This document shows, piece by piece, positions 26,764 to 36,316 of a stretch of 64,000 bases of DNA. Origin of the DNA: DASQPR01 sp963831705 (GTDB lineage: Bacteria; Actinomycetota; Actinomycetes; Mycobacteriales; Micromonosporaceae); contig CAWHRE010000010.1 in NCBI GenBank assembly GCA_963831705.1, positions 372,001 to 436,000 on the forward strand. Direction: 5' to 3'. The notes beneath the pieces were generated by a model that was not told the origin of the DNA, made no database searches, and saw only the letters and a program-made list of their open reading frames with translations. Position 1 is the stretch's first letter; each line of letters starts with the position of its first letter. A program made the translations under genes and the position numbers.

Positions 26764-27261
26764 CTAACGGACATTGACGCTCGAACGGCGCGGCCGGCGA
26801 GGCATTATTGCCACGCCGGTCGCGCTCGCGCGTTTCGAGACCAGAAGCGACTCGACCACCATGCTGAGCCCGAACGTAATCATGATCGTTCCGCCCTCCG
26901 GCAACGACGCCCCGAGCACGTGTCCGGCGGCCAGGAATCCGACCCGCAGCGCGATCATGCCGATCCAGACGGCGAGCGTCCAGACGGTGTACCGCTGCCA
27001 GAGATGCCCGTCATGCGGGTACAGCTTGATGGTGACGGCGCGGCCGGCGCCGGCCGCGAGCGCGATCACCGCTTCGACCGCCAGCAGCGCGATGCTCAGC
27101 ACGCCGACCGTGTGCATCTGGTCGGCCAGTTCCTTGACGCCGTACGCGGTGAGAGCGACCGGGAGTACCAATGATCGGGCGCCGACCGGGGAACCCGCGA
27201 AGCGCTTCGCGATGATGTAGATGACGACGGCAGCGACCAGCAATATCTGCTCGATATTCAT
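26764..27261 (-). CDS. Four-helix integral membrane protein, DUF1453-like
   Basis: 165 residues from ATG 27261. Four or five hydrophobic helices (IEQILLVAAVVIYIIA; SLVLPVALTAYGVKEL; VGVLSIALLAVEAVIALAAG; YTVWTLAVWIGMIALRVGFLAAG) and an Arg-rich C-terminus. The spacing and the motif VWIGMIALRVG resemble actinobacterial DUF1453/CcdC-like proteins. Upstream (27300-27345) are repeated GGGTGGA units in both orientations that could bind a regulator. No Shine-Dalgarno is visible. Function unknown. Confidence 0.65.
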   Translation of the reverse strand: MNIEQILLVAAVVIYIIAKRFAGSPVGARSLVLPVALTAYGVKELADQMHTVGVLSIALLAVEAVIALAAGAGRAVTIKLYPHDGHLWQRYTVWTLAVWIGMIALRVGFLAAGHVLGASLPEGGTIMITFGLSMVVESLLVSKRASATGVAIMPRRPRRSSVNVR

Positions 27262-27370
27262 GTCCGCAACGCTAGAAATCGTCGGCCTGAAGCACACCCA
27301 CCCACGGGTGGAGTTCCGGGTGGAACTCGTGCTCTCCACCCGCGCCGCGTTACTCGCCCACTTTGCCCAC

Positions 27371-27456
27371 GTGATTGCGAATCTTGGAGCGAGTGGAACT
27401 CCGGTGTTGTGATCTTGGCTAAATGATCACCGTGCGCTTCCAAGGTCCGCGATCAC
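27371..27456 (+). repeat. Family II dispersed repeat, copy A (86 bp)
   Basis: Begins GTGATTGCGAATCTTGG, has a centre GTGATCTTGGCTAAATGATC and ends GATCAC. It aligns without gaps to the reverse complement of copy B (about 85% by eye). It lies just upstream of the lhr promoter. Confidence 0.88.
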
Positions 27457-27464
27457 GAGCGCAA

Positions 27465-27487
27465 TTGTCGGACCTGCGGGGCAGGAT
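27465..27487 (+). promoter_or_regulatory. RecA-NDp (PafBC-type) promoter of lhr
   Basis: TTGTCG (27465-27470), 11 bp, CAGGAT (27482-27487), matching TTGTCR-N11-TAnnnT apart from the first base of the -10. The predicted start coincides with or is 1-2 nt before the GTG at 27495, so the mRNA may be leaderless. Confidence 0.55.
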
Positions 27488-27494
27488 GGTTGGC

Positions 27495-30400
27495 GTGACT
27501 GAATTCGGAACGTCGACGCGGGCTTGGTTCGACGCCGCGTTCGTCGAGCCGACCGCGGCGCAGGCGGGCGCCTGGAGCGCGATCAGTGCCGGAAAGAACG
27601 CGCTGGTGGTCGCGCCGACCGGCTCCGGCAAGACGCTCGCCGCGTTCCTCTGGTCGATCGATCGGCTCGCGGCCGAGGGTCCGCCGGCCGTGGCCACCCG
27701 GCGCTGCCGTGTGCTCTACGTGAGCCCGCTCAAGGCGCTCGCGGTCGACGTCGAGCGCAACCTCCGGACCCCGCTGATCGGCATCCGTCAGGCTGCCGCG
27801 CGACTCGGAGAACCGGTGCCGGACATCACGGTCGGCATGCGTACCGGTGACACCCCCGCCGACGAGCGCCGGGCCTTCGCGAAGCATCCTCCGGACATCT
27901 TGATCACCACCCCGGAGTCGTTGTTCCTGCTGCTCACGTCGTCTGCACGAGAGTCGCTGCGAGGCGTCGAGACAGTGATCATCGACGAGGTACACGCGGT
28001 CTGCGCGACCAAGCGCGGCGCTCATCTGGCCCTGTCGCTGGAGCGCCTTGACGCACTGCTGGAACGCCCGGCCCAACGCATCGGTCTGTCCGCAACGGTC
28101 CGCCCGATCGACGAGACCGCGCGGTTCCTGGGGGGCGCCCTGCCGGTCGAGATCGTCGCGCCACCGACCTCGAAGACGATCGAAGTCAGCGTCGTCGTTC
28201 CGGTAGAGGACATGACCCGTCTCGACGAGACCAACAACGTGGACGGCGATGACTCCCCCCGGCGCGCGTCGATCTGGCCCGCCGTCGAGGAGCGCATCCT
28301 GGACCTGATCGAGGGGCACCGGTCGACGATCGTCTTCGTCAACGCCCGGCGCGGCGCCGAACGCCTCTGCGCCCGGCTGAACGAACTGGCGCAGGAACGG
28401 GCGACCGGCCTGGCCGTCGTCGCCAGTACTGGCAACGGCCGGGCGCCCGCCGAGGTGATGGCCGAGTCCGGGATCGCGGTCGGCGTGGCACCGCTCGTCG
28501 CCCGCGCGCACCACGGCTCGGTCTCGCGCGAGGAGCGCAAGCTCATCGAGGAGGCGCTGAAAGCCGGTGATCTGCCGGCCGTGGTCGCGACCAGCAGCCT
28601 CGAACTCGGTATCGACATGGGCGCGGTCGACCTCGTGATCCAGGTCGAGGCGCCGCCGAGCGTCGCGGCCGGATTGCAGCGAGTCGGCCGGGCCGGACAC
28701 CAGGTGGGCGCGGTGTCGCAGGGTGTCGTGTTCCCGAAACACCGTGGCGACCTGGTGTCCTGCGCGGTGGTCGCGGGCAAGATGGCGACCGGCGGGATCG
28801 AGGAGTTGCGGTATCCGCGCAATCCTCTCGACGTGCTGGCCCAGCAGATCGTCGCGATGGTCGCGATGGAACCGTGGACCGTAGCCGATCTGGCCGCGCT
28901 CGTACGGCGGGCCGCACCGTTCGCCGAGTTGCCGCCATCCGCACTCGATGCCGTCCTGGACATGCTCTCCGGCCGGTACCCGTCGACCGCGTTCGCCGAG
29001 CTGCGGCCACGTCTCGTCTGGGATCGGGTAGACGACACGCTGACCGGCCGTCCCGGCGCCCAGCGGCTCGCGGTGACCAGCGGCGGCACCATCCCGGACC
29101 GCGGTCTGTTCGGCGTGTTCCTGGCCGGGTCGGAGCGTGCGTCCCGGGTCGGCGAACTCGACGAGGAGATGGTCTACGAGTCGCGGGTCGGCGACGTCTT
29201 CCTGCTCGGCTCGACGTCGTGGCGGATCGAGGACATCACGCCGGATCGCGTGCTGGTCTCGCCCGCGCCCGGCGCGGCCGCGCGGATGCCGTTCTGGAAG
29301 GGCGACGCACTCGGCCGGCCGGTCGAGCTCGGGCGCGCCATCGGCACTCGGCTGCGCGAGCTGACGAAGGCGAAGGACTCCGACGCGCGCGCATCGCTGA
29401 CCGAGGCCGGGCTGGACACGTGGGCGATCGACAACCTGCTGGCCTATCTCGCCGAGCAACGCGACGCGACGCGTGTGCTGCCGGATGACCGCACGATCCT
29501 GGTCGAGCGCTTCCGCGACGAGCTGGGCGACTGGCGGATGACCGTCCACTGCGTACTCGGCGCACGGGTGAACGGGCCGTGGGCGCTCGCGATCGGGCGC
29601 CGGCTGGCCGAGCGGTACGGCGTCGACGCGCAGGTGATGCCGTCCGACGACGGAATCGTGGTGCGGCTTCCGGACATCGTCGACGAGCCACCGGGCGCCG
29701 ACCTGGTGGCGTTCGACCCGGACGAGATCGCGTCGATCGTCGAGGAGACCGGTCGGCACATCGGCGTTGTTCGCGTCGCGATTCCGCGAGTGCGCTGCGC
29801 GCGCCCTGCTGCTGCCCCGCCGTGATCCACGTCGCCGTACGCCCGCTGTGGCAGCAACGGCAGCGGTCGGCCCAGCTACTCGACGTGGCTCGCGAGTTCG
29901 CCGACTTCCCGATCACGCTGGAGGCCGCCCGCGAGTGCCTCCGGGACGTGTTCGACGTGCCCGGTCTGGTCGAGCTGATGCGCGACGTGGCCGGTCGGCA
30001 GCGTACGGGTCGTCGAGGTCGAGACGCCGACAACCGTCGCCGTTCGCACGGTCGCTGCTGTTCGGCTACGTCGGCGCGTTCCTCTACGAAGGCGACGCAC
30101 CGCTGGCCGAGCGCCGGGCCGCCGCGCTCGCGCTCGACTCGACGCTGCTCGGCGAGCTGCTCGGCCGCGTCGACCTGCGCGAACTACTCGATCCGGCGGT
30201 GGTCGAAGAGACCGAGCGGCGCCTGCAGCGACTGCTCACCGACTACCCACCGCGCGACATCGAGGACGCCGCCGAGATCCTGCGGCTTCTCGGCGACCTG
30301 TCGGTACGTGAGGCCGAGGAACGGGGCCTACGACCGGAGTGGCTCACCGAACTCGTCGCGTCGCGCCGGGCGATCGAGGTCCGGATCGCGGGCGAGCCAC

Positions 30401-32060
30401 GATTGCTGCCGATCGAGGACGCCGGCCGGGTCCGTGACGCGCTCGGCGCTGCATTGCCGGTCGGGATCGCGGCGGCGTACACGGAGCCGGTGGCCGACCC
30501 GCTCGGCGGATCTGGTCGCCCGGTACGCCCGCACGCACGCTCCGTTCACCGCGATCACCTGCGCGGCTCGGTTCGGCCTCGGTGTTTTCGTGGTCGAACA
30601 GGCGCTCCGGCGACTCGCCGCTGTCCGCCGGATCACGTCCGGCGAGTTCACGCCCGGCGGCTCGGGTGCCGAGTTCTGCGATGCCGGACGTCCTGCGTAC
30701 GCTGCGGCGGCGCTCGCTCGCCGCGCTGCGCAAGGAGATCGAGCCGGTCCCGCCGACCGCGCTGGCCCGGTTCCTGCCGGCCTGGCAGCAGGTCGGATCA
30801 TCGGCCCGCGGTACGGCCGCGCTGGCCAGCACGATCGAGCTACTCGGCGGCGTCGCACTGCCCGCATCGGCGCTCGAACGGCTGGTGTTACCGGCCCGGG
30901 TCGCCGACTACTCCCCCGCGTTCCTCGACGAACTATGCGCATCCGGCGAGGTCGTCTGGGCCGGTGCCGGATCAATCGGCGCGAACGACGGGTGGGTCAC
31001 GTTGGCGTACGCGGACACCGCGCCGCTCCTGCTCGCACGACCGGATACCGAGGCAGGCGGCCCGATCCACGATGCGATCCTGGCCGCGCTCGACGGTGGC
31101 CAGGCGCTGTTCTTCCGGGCCATCGCAGATCGCCTCACCGCTCTGACCCCAGGGACGGCACCGGCCGACGTCGCCGCCGCGATCTGGGACCTGGTCTGGG
31201 CCGGCTACCTCTCCAATGACACGATTGGCCCGCTACGCGCCCTGCTGGCCGGTGGGACCGGCGCGCACAAGGCAAAGGCCGCGCCCGGCCGGACGCGTTA
31301 TCGGCGACCGGGGCGCGGCGCCGTTTCGGCCGCAGCGATCGCCGGTGGTTCCGGCGGCCCGGTGCCGCTCGGGATGGGCGGTCGGTGGTATCGACTGGCC
31401 GATCGTGATCTCGATCCGACGCGTCGCGCGGCCGCACTCGCCGACGCGCTGCTCGATCGGCACGGCGTGGTGACCAGGGACGCCGTCATCGCCGAGGGCG
31501 TCACGGGCGGGTTCGCCGGCGTCTACCCGGTCCTTGCCGCACTCGAGGAGCGCGGGGCGGCGCGCCGCGGGTACTTCGTGGAAGGTCTCGGCGCGGCGCA
31601 GTTCGCGGTGCCGGGCGCGGTCGATCGGCTGCGAGCGCTCGCCGAACCGAACGGTCGCGGTCTGCCGCCCGCGATCGTGCTCGCCAGCACCGACCCGGCC
31701 AATCCGTTCGGCGCCGCGTTGCCGTGGCCGGATCGAGTGGTGGACGAAGGCTCAGCGGCAGGCTCGCCGAGCGGTCACCGGGCCGGACGGAAAGCCGGCG
31801 CACTTGTCGTCCTGGTCGACGGCGTTCTCGTGCTCTACGTCGAGCGTGGCGGGCGCACGCTGCTGTCGTACACCGAGGATCCGACGCCGCTCACACAGGC
31901 CGCGAAGGCCCTTGCCGACGCGGTACACGTCGGGGCGCTCGGCGCACTGTCGGTCGAGCGTGCCGACGGAGCCTCCATCGCCGGTCCGAGCCCGTTGCGC
32001 GACGCGCTGGCTGCGGCCGGGTTCCGGATCACCCCCCGTGGCCTGCGATTGCGGGCCTGA
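27495..32060 (+). pseudogene. lhr: Lhr-type ATP-dependent DNA helicase, interrupted by six +1 frameshifts
   Basis: The intact protein would be about 1,520 residues, the usual long actinobacterial Lhr. The helicase core reads in one frame to about 29750: Walker A APTGSGKT, IIDEVHAV, LSATVRP, and the motif VI arginine region LQRVGRAGHQVG. After that the family sequence continues only if the frame moves forward one base at about 29751, 29843, 30002, 30033, 30508 and 30686; each looks like one extra base, often a doubled G or C. From 30687 to 32060 one frame is again open. No nonsense substitutions are seen. The start GTG 27495 sits directly after a PafBC-type promoter. Either the gene is recently inactivated or the assembly contains insertion errors here; if corrected it would be a normal lhr. 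Confidence 0.85.
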
Positions 32061-32081
32061 AAGCAGAATGAGAGGAATTCC

Positions 32082-32462
32082 ATGTCCGACACCATCACGA
32101 CGGTCAACGTAGCTCTGGACTGTCCCGACGCTTCCGCGCTCGCGGCCTTCTACGCCGAGATCACCGGCGGTCGGGTGACGTATTCCGATCCGACCTGGGC
32201 GACCGTCAAATGGCCGAACGGGCGCCTCGATTTCCAGACCGCGACCGGCTACGTCCGGCCGTCGTGGCCGGATGACACGTCATCGATGCAGATGCATCTC
32301 GACTTCGACTGCGACGACCTGGAGGCGGCCGGCGAGCGCGTCATCAAGGCCGGTGCGACGAAGTTCGACCGGCAGCCCGGTACGACGTTCCAGGTGTACG
32401 CCGACCCGGCCGGTCACCCGTTTTGCCTCTGCGTTGCCGACGCGCCGGGCGAGGCCGAGTGA
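32082..32462 (+). CDS. VOC (glyoxalase/bleomycin-resistance fold) protein
   Basis: 126 residues, GAGGAATTCC before ATG 32082. Two beta-alpha-beta-beta-beta modules typical of the vicinal oxygen chelate fold: VNVALDCPDASALAAFYAEITGGRVTYS and MQMHLDFDCDDLEAAGERVIKAGATKF, ending in FQVYADPAGHPFCLCV. Metal-ligand positions typical of glyoxalase I are only partly kept. Substrate unknown. Confidence 0.87.
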   Translation: MSDTITTVNVALDCPDASALAAFYAEITGGRVTYSDPTWATVKWPNGRLDFQTATGYVRPSWPDDTSSMQMHLDFDCDDLEAAGERVIKAGATKFDRQPGTTFQVYADPAGHPFCLCVADAPGEAE

Positions 32463-32467
32463 CGCGC

Positions 32468-32501
32468 GTCTTCCGGACTCCCCCGTTGGAGCCCGGAAGA
32501 C
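32468..32501. terminator. Bidirectional terminator
   Basis: GTCTTCCGG-A-CTC, a 7-nt loop, then GAG-C-CCGGAAGAC: a 12-bp stem with one mismatch, filling the interval between the convergent VOC and signal-peptidase-like genes. Confidence 0.78.
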
Positions 32502-32507
32502 GTCTGT

Positions 32508-33302
32508 CTACAGCGGCCAGACCTGCGTGACCACGCGTCCGGCGACCGCCGACTGCGAGACCGCCCCGAACGTTCGTGAATCAAGTGCGTCGAGGAAGTT
32601 GTCGCCGACGATGTAAACGTCGCCGTCCGCCACCGTCACGGCCGCGCATCGCGGTGCCGCCTGGCCGGAAGCGGGCGCGGTGACCACGACCGTTCCGTTT
32701 CGGGTCAACGAGCCGGAGGCGTCGCAGGCCATTCGGTCACCCGGCAAGCCGAGTACCCGAGTGATCACCCGATTCTCAGCGTTGTAGGGCCGGGGAAGAT
32801 CGACCACGACCACGTCGCCGTGCCGTAGACCGCTCATGCGGAAACCGACCTTGTCCACCAGGACTCGGGAACTCACCGTGTAACTCGGCTCCATGGCTTC
32901 GGCCGGCTCGTACACGATCGTGGCCACGAACACGTTCAGCAGGAACGCTCCGATCACCACGGACGCCACCGAGAACGCGGCGCGTCGAACTGCCCGTACG
33001 CGAGGGGATCGCTGCGCTGCGCGGCGACGACGTCGCTCCCGCCAGGCGACCGGCGCGCTACTGAGCGCCCAGCGCACCCGCTCGGCCGCCGACATCGGCT
33101 GGTCCAATTCGGACAGCATGGCCTCGCCCCAGTCCGAGCCGGCCGCTCCGATGCCGTCGCCGGCGTTCCCGTCAGCGCTCACCACCGATCCACCATGCCG
33201 GATCGAGTCCCTGGCGGCGCGCCCTCGAACCGCCCAGGCGAGAACCGCCCGAGACAGCCGCACCGACAGCGGTTCACGCGTACGGCCGGCCGCCGCGCTC
33301 AT
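32508..33302 (-). CDS. Signal peptidase I-like membrane protein lacking the catalytic Ser/Lys dyad
   Basis: 264 residues from ATG 33302, whose ATGA overlaps the PadR stop. Residues 1-100 are a cytoplasmic Arg/Ala-rich region containing WGEAMLSELDQPMSAAERVRWAL, like the membrane partners often coupled to PadR regulators. One transmembrane helix (about 110-130) leads into an S26 signal-peptidase fold: VYEPAEAMEPSYTVSSRVLV, RHGDVVVVDLP, RVITRVLGLPGDRM, and box E GDNFLDALDSRTFG. The catalytic serine of S-M-x-P is Ala136 and the catalytic lysine of I-K-R is Thr181. The fold is conserved but both catalytic residues are gone, so it is probably not a peptidase and may bind signal peptides or act as a regulator. 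Recent annotation would simply call it signal peptidase I. Confidence 0.82.
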   Translation of the reverse strand: MSAAAGRTREPLSVRLSRAVLAWAVRGRAARDSIRHGGSVVSADGNAGDGIGAAGSDWGEAMLSELDQPMSAAERVRWALSSAPVAWRERRRRRAAQRSPRVRAVRRAAFSVASVVIGAFLLNVFVATIVYEPAEAMEPSYTVSSRVLVDKVGFRMSGLRHGDVVVVDLPRPYNAENRVITRVLGLPGDRMACDASGSLTRNGTVVVTAPASGQAAPRCAAVTVADGDVYIVGDNFLDALDSRTFGAVSQSAVAGRVVTQVWPL

Positions 33303-33658
33303 CGTGCCGCTCCCAACACTCGAATCCGCCGGAGTCCCTCGACGAATTGAGCGGCAGCCGGACGACCGGGTGCCTGCTTGGCCTGCGCGACGGACGCGAC
33401 TCGCGAGGTGGCGAGCTGCAGGCCATCGGGAGTCAGCCGGTAGACGTGACGCGGTGGACGGCCCGGCGTCTCCGCCGGTTCCCACCGCGTCTCCAGCAGG
33501 TCGCGATCGACGAGCCGCATCAGGATCGGGTAGAGCGTCCCGGATGCGAGGCCGGTGATCTTGCTGAGTGCATATCCGTAGTGCCAGCCCTGCGGATCGT
33601 CCAGCAGGGCGCCGAAGACCTTCAAGGTCTGCGGTGACGTGTCAGGAGTTCGTGGCAT
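33299..33658 (-). CDS. PadR family transcriptional regulator
   Basis: 119 residues. Typical PadR winged helix: TLKVFGALLDDPQGWHYGYALSKITGLASGTLYPILMRLVDRDLLETRWE, wing GRPPRHVYRLTPDGLQLA, then a short dimerisation helix. Such repressors usually control the membrane protein encoded just downstream; here that is the dyad-less signal-peptidase-like gene, translationally coupled through a 4-nt overlap. The ligand is unknown. Confidence 0.92.
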   Translation of the reverse strand: MPRTPDTSPQTLKVFGALLDDPQGWHYGYALSKITGLASGTLYPILMRLVDRDLLETRWEPAETPGRPPRHVYRLTPDGLQLATSRVASVAQAKQAPGRPAAAQFVEGLRRIRVLGAAR

Positions 33659-33697
33659 ATCGAAACTCTACATATGAAGACTATGCCACGGCAAGGC

Positions 33698-34624
33698 CTA
33701 AACGAGCGGTGCTACGTCGGCCGCGATCAGGTCCAGATGATCGAGGTCATGGATGTCCATCACCTGCAGGTACGTACGCTGGATGCCGAGCGACGCCAGC
33801 GCGCTGATCCGCTCGACGACCTCGGTCGGCGTACCGCAGATGCCGTCCCGGCGCAGGTCCTCGACCGATCTCCCGATCGCCTCGGCACGTTTCGCGATCT
33901 CGGCATCGGTCCGTCCACAACAGATCGTCAACGCGGCCGAGAACACCGGCACGCCGGTACGGCCCGCTTGTACACACGCCGCCGTCACGCGTTCGAGCTG
34001 CTTCGCCATCAAATCGAGTGGCCGGAACGCGATATTGAATTCGTCCGCGTACCGGGCGGCCAGTTGAGGCGTACGCTTCGGGCCGGCGCCGCCGATGATC
34101 ACCGGTGGGCCGTTCGGCTGAACCGGTTTCGGTAAAGCCGGGGCGTCGCTGAGCTGGTAGTAGACGCCATCGAAGTTGAACCTGGATCCGACCGGCGTCC
34201 GCCACAGTCCGCTGAGGACGGCAAGCTGCTCCTCCAGCCGATCGAAACGCTCGCCGAGCGGGGGAAACGGCACGCCGTACGCGGTGTGTTCGGCCTCGAA
34301 CCATCCGGCGCCCAGACCGAACTCGACCCGCCCGCCGCTGATCTCGTCGACCTGCGCGACCGCGATCGCGAGTAGCCCGGGCGGACGGAACGTCGCCGAG
34401 GTGACCAGCGTGCCGAGCCGGATTCGCGAAGTCGCCGCGGCGATCACGGCCAGCGAGATCCACGAATCGGTCGGACCGGGACGGCCGTCTCCGCCGCCCA
34501 TCGCGAGCAGGTGATCGGACCGGAAGAACGCGTCGAATCCGGCGTCCTCGGCGTGTCGTGCGATCCGGATGAGCTGGGCATCGGTGGCGCCTTGTTGAGG
34601 TTCGGTGAACACACGAAGCTTCAT
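33698..34624 (-). CDS. LLM class F420-dependent oxidoreductase
   Basis: 308 residues of the luciferase-like monooxygenase TIM barrel: LRVFTEPQQGATDAQLIRIARHAEDAGFDAFFRSDHLL, TSRIRLGTLVTSATFRPPGLLAIAVAQVDEISGGRVEFGLGAGWFEAEHTAYG, and PVIIGGAGPKRTPQLAARYADEFNI. In actinobacteria most proteins of this type use reduced F420 or FMN on xenobiotics or secondary metabolites. Cofactor choice is inferred from family resemblance. Divergent from the SAM hydrolase gene with only 17 bp between the start codons. Confidence 0.9.
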   Translation of the reverse strand: MKLRVFTEPQQGATDAQLIRIARHAEDAGFDAFFRSDHLLAMGGGDGRPGPTDSWISLAVIAAATSRIRLGTLVTSATFRPPGLLAIAVAQVDEISGGRVEFGLGAGWFEAEHTAYGVPFPPLGERFDRLEEQLAVLSGLWRTPVGSRFNFDGVYYQLSDAPALPKPVQPNGPPVIIGGAGPKRTPQLAARYADEFNIAFRPLDLMAKQLERVTAACVQAGRTGVPVFSAALTICCGRTDAEIAKRAEAIGRSVEDLRRDGICGTPTEVVERISALASLGIQRTYLQVMDIHDLDHLDLIAADVAPLV

Positions 34625-34641
34625 GAGGCAACCTTAACGAT

Positions 34642-35457
34642 GTGACTGCGTCGACCGGAGCGGACCGAAACGGATTCGGCTGGATCAGCCTGACCACCGA
34701 CTATGGGCTCTCGGACGGATTCGTCGCGATGCTGCACGGTGTGATCGGGCGGCGGGCGCCGGCCGTACGGGTCATCGACGTGTCCCACGAGATCCCGAGC
34801 GGCGACGTTGCCCGTGGTGCGGCGGTGCTCGCTCAGACCGCGCCTCACCTGCCGGAATCCGTACACGTCGGGGTCGTTGATCCCGGCGTCGGGACGGCGC
34901 GGCGCGCGGTGGCTGTGCGTACCCCTCAAGGTTTGTTGGTCGGACCGGACAACGGCCTGTTACTCGCCGCGGCGGACGCGCTCGGCGGCGCCGACGCCGC
35001 GGTCGAGCTGACGAATACCGACTGGCACCGGCCCGCGACGTCAGCGACGTTCCACGGCCGCGACATCTTCGCGCCGGTCGCCGCGGCGTTCGCCGACGGT
35101 GCGGCGTTCGCCGAGGCCGGGCGCTCGATCGAAACCGCCTCCCTGGTACGCCTACCGGCCCCGCGCGTGCTGATCGCAGACGTTTACGTGGTGGCCGACG
35201 TTCTGACCGTGGACCGGTTCGGGAACGTGCAGCTCGCCGCGCCGGGACCGGATGCGTTGAGCGCGCTCGGCGTCGGCCCGGTGATCGTCGACGGGCGGAT
35301 CGCGATCTGCGGCAAGACGTTCGGCGACGTGCCACGCGGTTCGATGGTCGTATTCGAGGACTCGGCCGGCTACTTGGCGATCGCGATCAACAACGGCAGC
35401 GCGGTGGACGAGCTGGGCGTCGTCCCTGGCGCATCGATCCGCCTCGACCGCATCTAG
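34642..35457 (+). CDS. SAM hydroxide adenosyltransferase (DUF62 / S-adenosyl-L-methionine hydrolase)
   Basis: 271 residues from GTG 34642. Members split SAM into adenosine and methionine using water; halogenase relatives make 5'-halo-deoxyadenosine. Visible: LTTDYGLSDGFVAMLHGVI (Asp), VHVGVVDPGVGT, TFHGRDIFAPVAA (the Arg/His of the Asp-Arg-His triad that defines the hydroxide-type enzymes), and C-terminal barrel VLTVDRFGNVQL. No halide-pocket insertion of the fluorinase type is visible. Followed after 49 bp by the Nei-type glycosylase. Confidence 0.88.
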   Translation: MTASTGADRNGFGWISLTTDYGLSDGFVAMLHGVIGRRAPAVRVIDVSHEIPSGDVARGAAVLAQTAPHLPESVHVGVVDPGVGTARRAVAVRTPQGLLVGPDNGLLLAAADALGGADAAVELTNTDWHRPATSATFHGRDIFAPVAAAFADGAAFAEAGRSIETASLVRLPAPRVLIADVYVVADVLTVDRFGNVQLAAPGPDALSALGVGPVIVDGRIAICGKTFGDVPRGSMVVFEDSAGYLAIAINNGSAVDELGVVPGASIRLDRI

Positions 35458-35506
35458 CAACATCCGTGAAGTTGCGGAGATCTTGGGGCTGCGATGGGAT
35501 GAGGAC

Positions 35507-36298
35507 GTGCCGGAAGGTGACACGGTCAAGAACCATGCAGATGCGCTGACCCGCGTGCTCGCGGGTCAGCTTGTGGTGCGGTCGGACTTCCGGGTTCCGG
35601 CGCTCGCTACGACCGATCTGGCGGGCTACCGGGTACTCGAATGCGGTGTGCGGGGCAAACACCTGCTGCTGCGCTTCGCTTCTCCCTCCCAAGCGGCGTG
35701 GACCCTGCACTCGCATCTGCGGATGGACGGCACGTGGCGTACGTTTCGCGCGGGCGAACGGGTTCACGGCGCCCCGGCCCACACGATCCGCGTCGTGCTC
35801 ACCACCGAGAGGTCCATCGCGGTGGGATTTCACCTGCACGAACTCGCTCTGCTGCCAACGGCGGAGGAGGCTGAGCTGCTCGCGTACCTCGGGCCCGATC
35901 TGCTCGGCCCGGACTGGGATGCGACCGAGGCGGTCCGGCGCCTGTCCGCCGAGCCCGATCGGGAGATCGCGGACGCGCTTCTCGATCAACGGAACGTGGC
36001 CGGGATTGGAAACCTTTACAAGTCGGAGCTGCTGTTCGTACGTGGGATCTGGCCCTGGCGACCGGTACGCGAAGCCGGCGACCTGAGCGCGATCGTGCAA
36101 CTCGCGCGGCGGATGCTCCGGTCCAATGTGGGGCGCTGGACGCAGACCACGACCGGATCGCTGCGCAAAGGCGAGGAAACCTACGTGTACGGCCGTCCCG
36201 GGCGCCCGTGCCGCCGCTGCGGAACGCTGATCCAACGACGGGAACAGGGCGAGCATGATCGTGTGACGTTCTGGTGCCCCTCATGCCAGCCGGCTTAG
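35507..36298 (+). CDS. Fpg/Nei family DNA glycosylase/AP lyase
   Basis: 263 residues from GTG 35507 (the mature N-terminus would be Pro2-Glu3-Gly-Asp, the catalytic PE). Removes oxidised bases and cuts the abasic site. An upstream in-frame ATG at 35483 would bury the catalytic proline and is rejected; ATGAGG gives a ribosome site. The helix-two-turn-helix (LLDQRNVAGIGNLYKSELLF) and the C-terminal zinc finger (CRRCGTLIQRREQGEHDRVTFWCPSCQ) are complete. The PEGDTV start and YKSELL indicate the actinobacterial Nei2/Nei1 branch more than Fpg. Confidence 0.93.
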   Translation: MPEGDTVKNHADALTRVLAGQLVVRSDFRVPALATTDLAGYRVLECGVRGKHLLLRFASPSQAAWTLHSHLRMDGTWRTFRAGERVHGAPAHTIRVVLTTERSIAVGFHLHELALLPTAEEAELLAYLGPDLLGPDWDATEAVRRLSAEPDREIADALLDQRNVAGIGNLYKSELLFVRGIWPWRPVREAGDLSAIVQLARRMLRSNVGRWTQTTTGSLRKGEETYVYGRPGRPCRRCGTLIQRREQGEHDRVTFWCPSCQPA

Positions 36299-36316
36299 CG
36301 AGGGCGGCCTAGCGCG

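Noticed and set aside
27453..29759. A 768-codon frame opposite lhr
   Set aside because: Antisense shadow of the helicase core; no motif.
29579..31219. Separate genes inside the lhr region (ORFs at 29579, 29767, 30582)
   Set aside because: Their sequences join end to end as one Lhr protein when single bases are removed.
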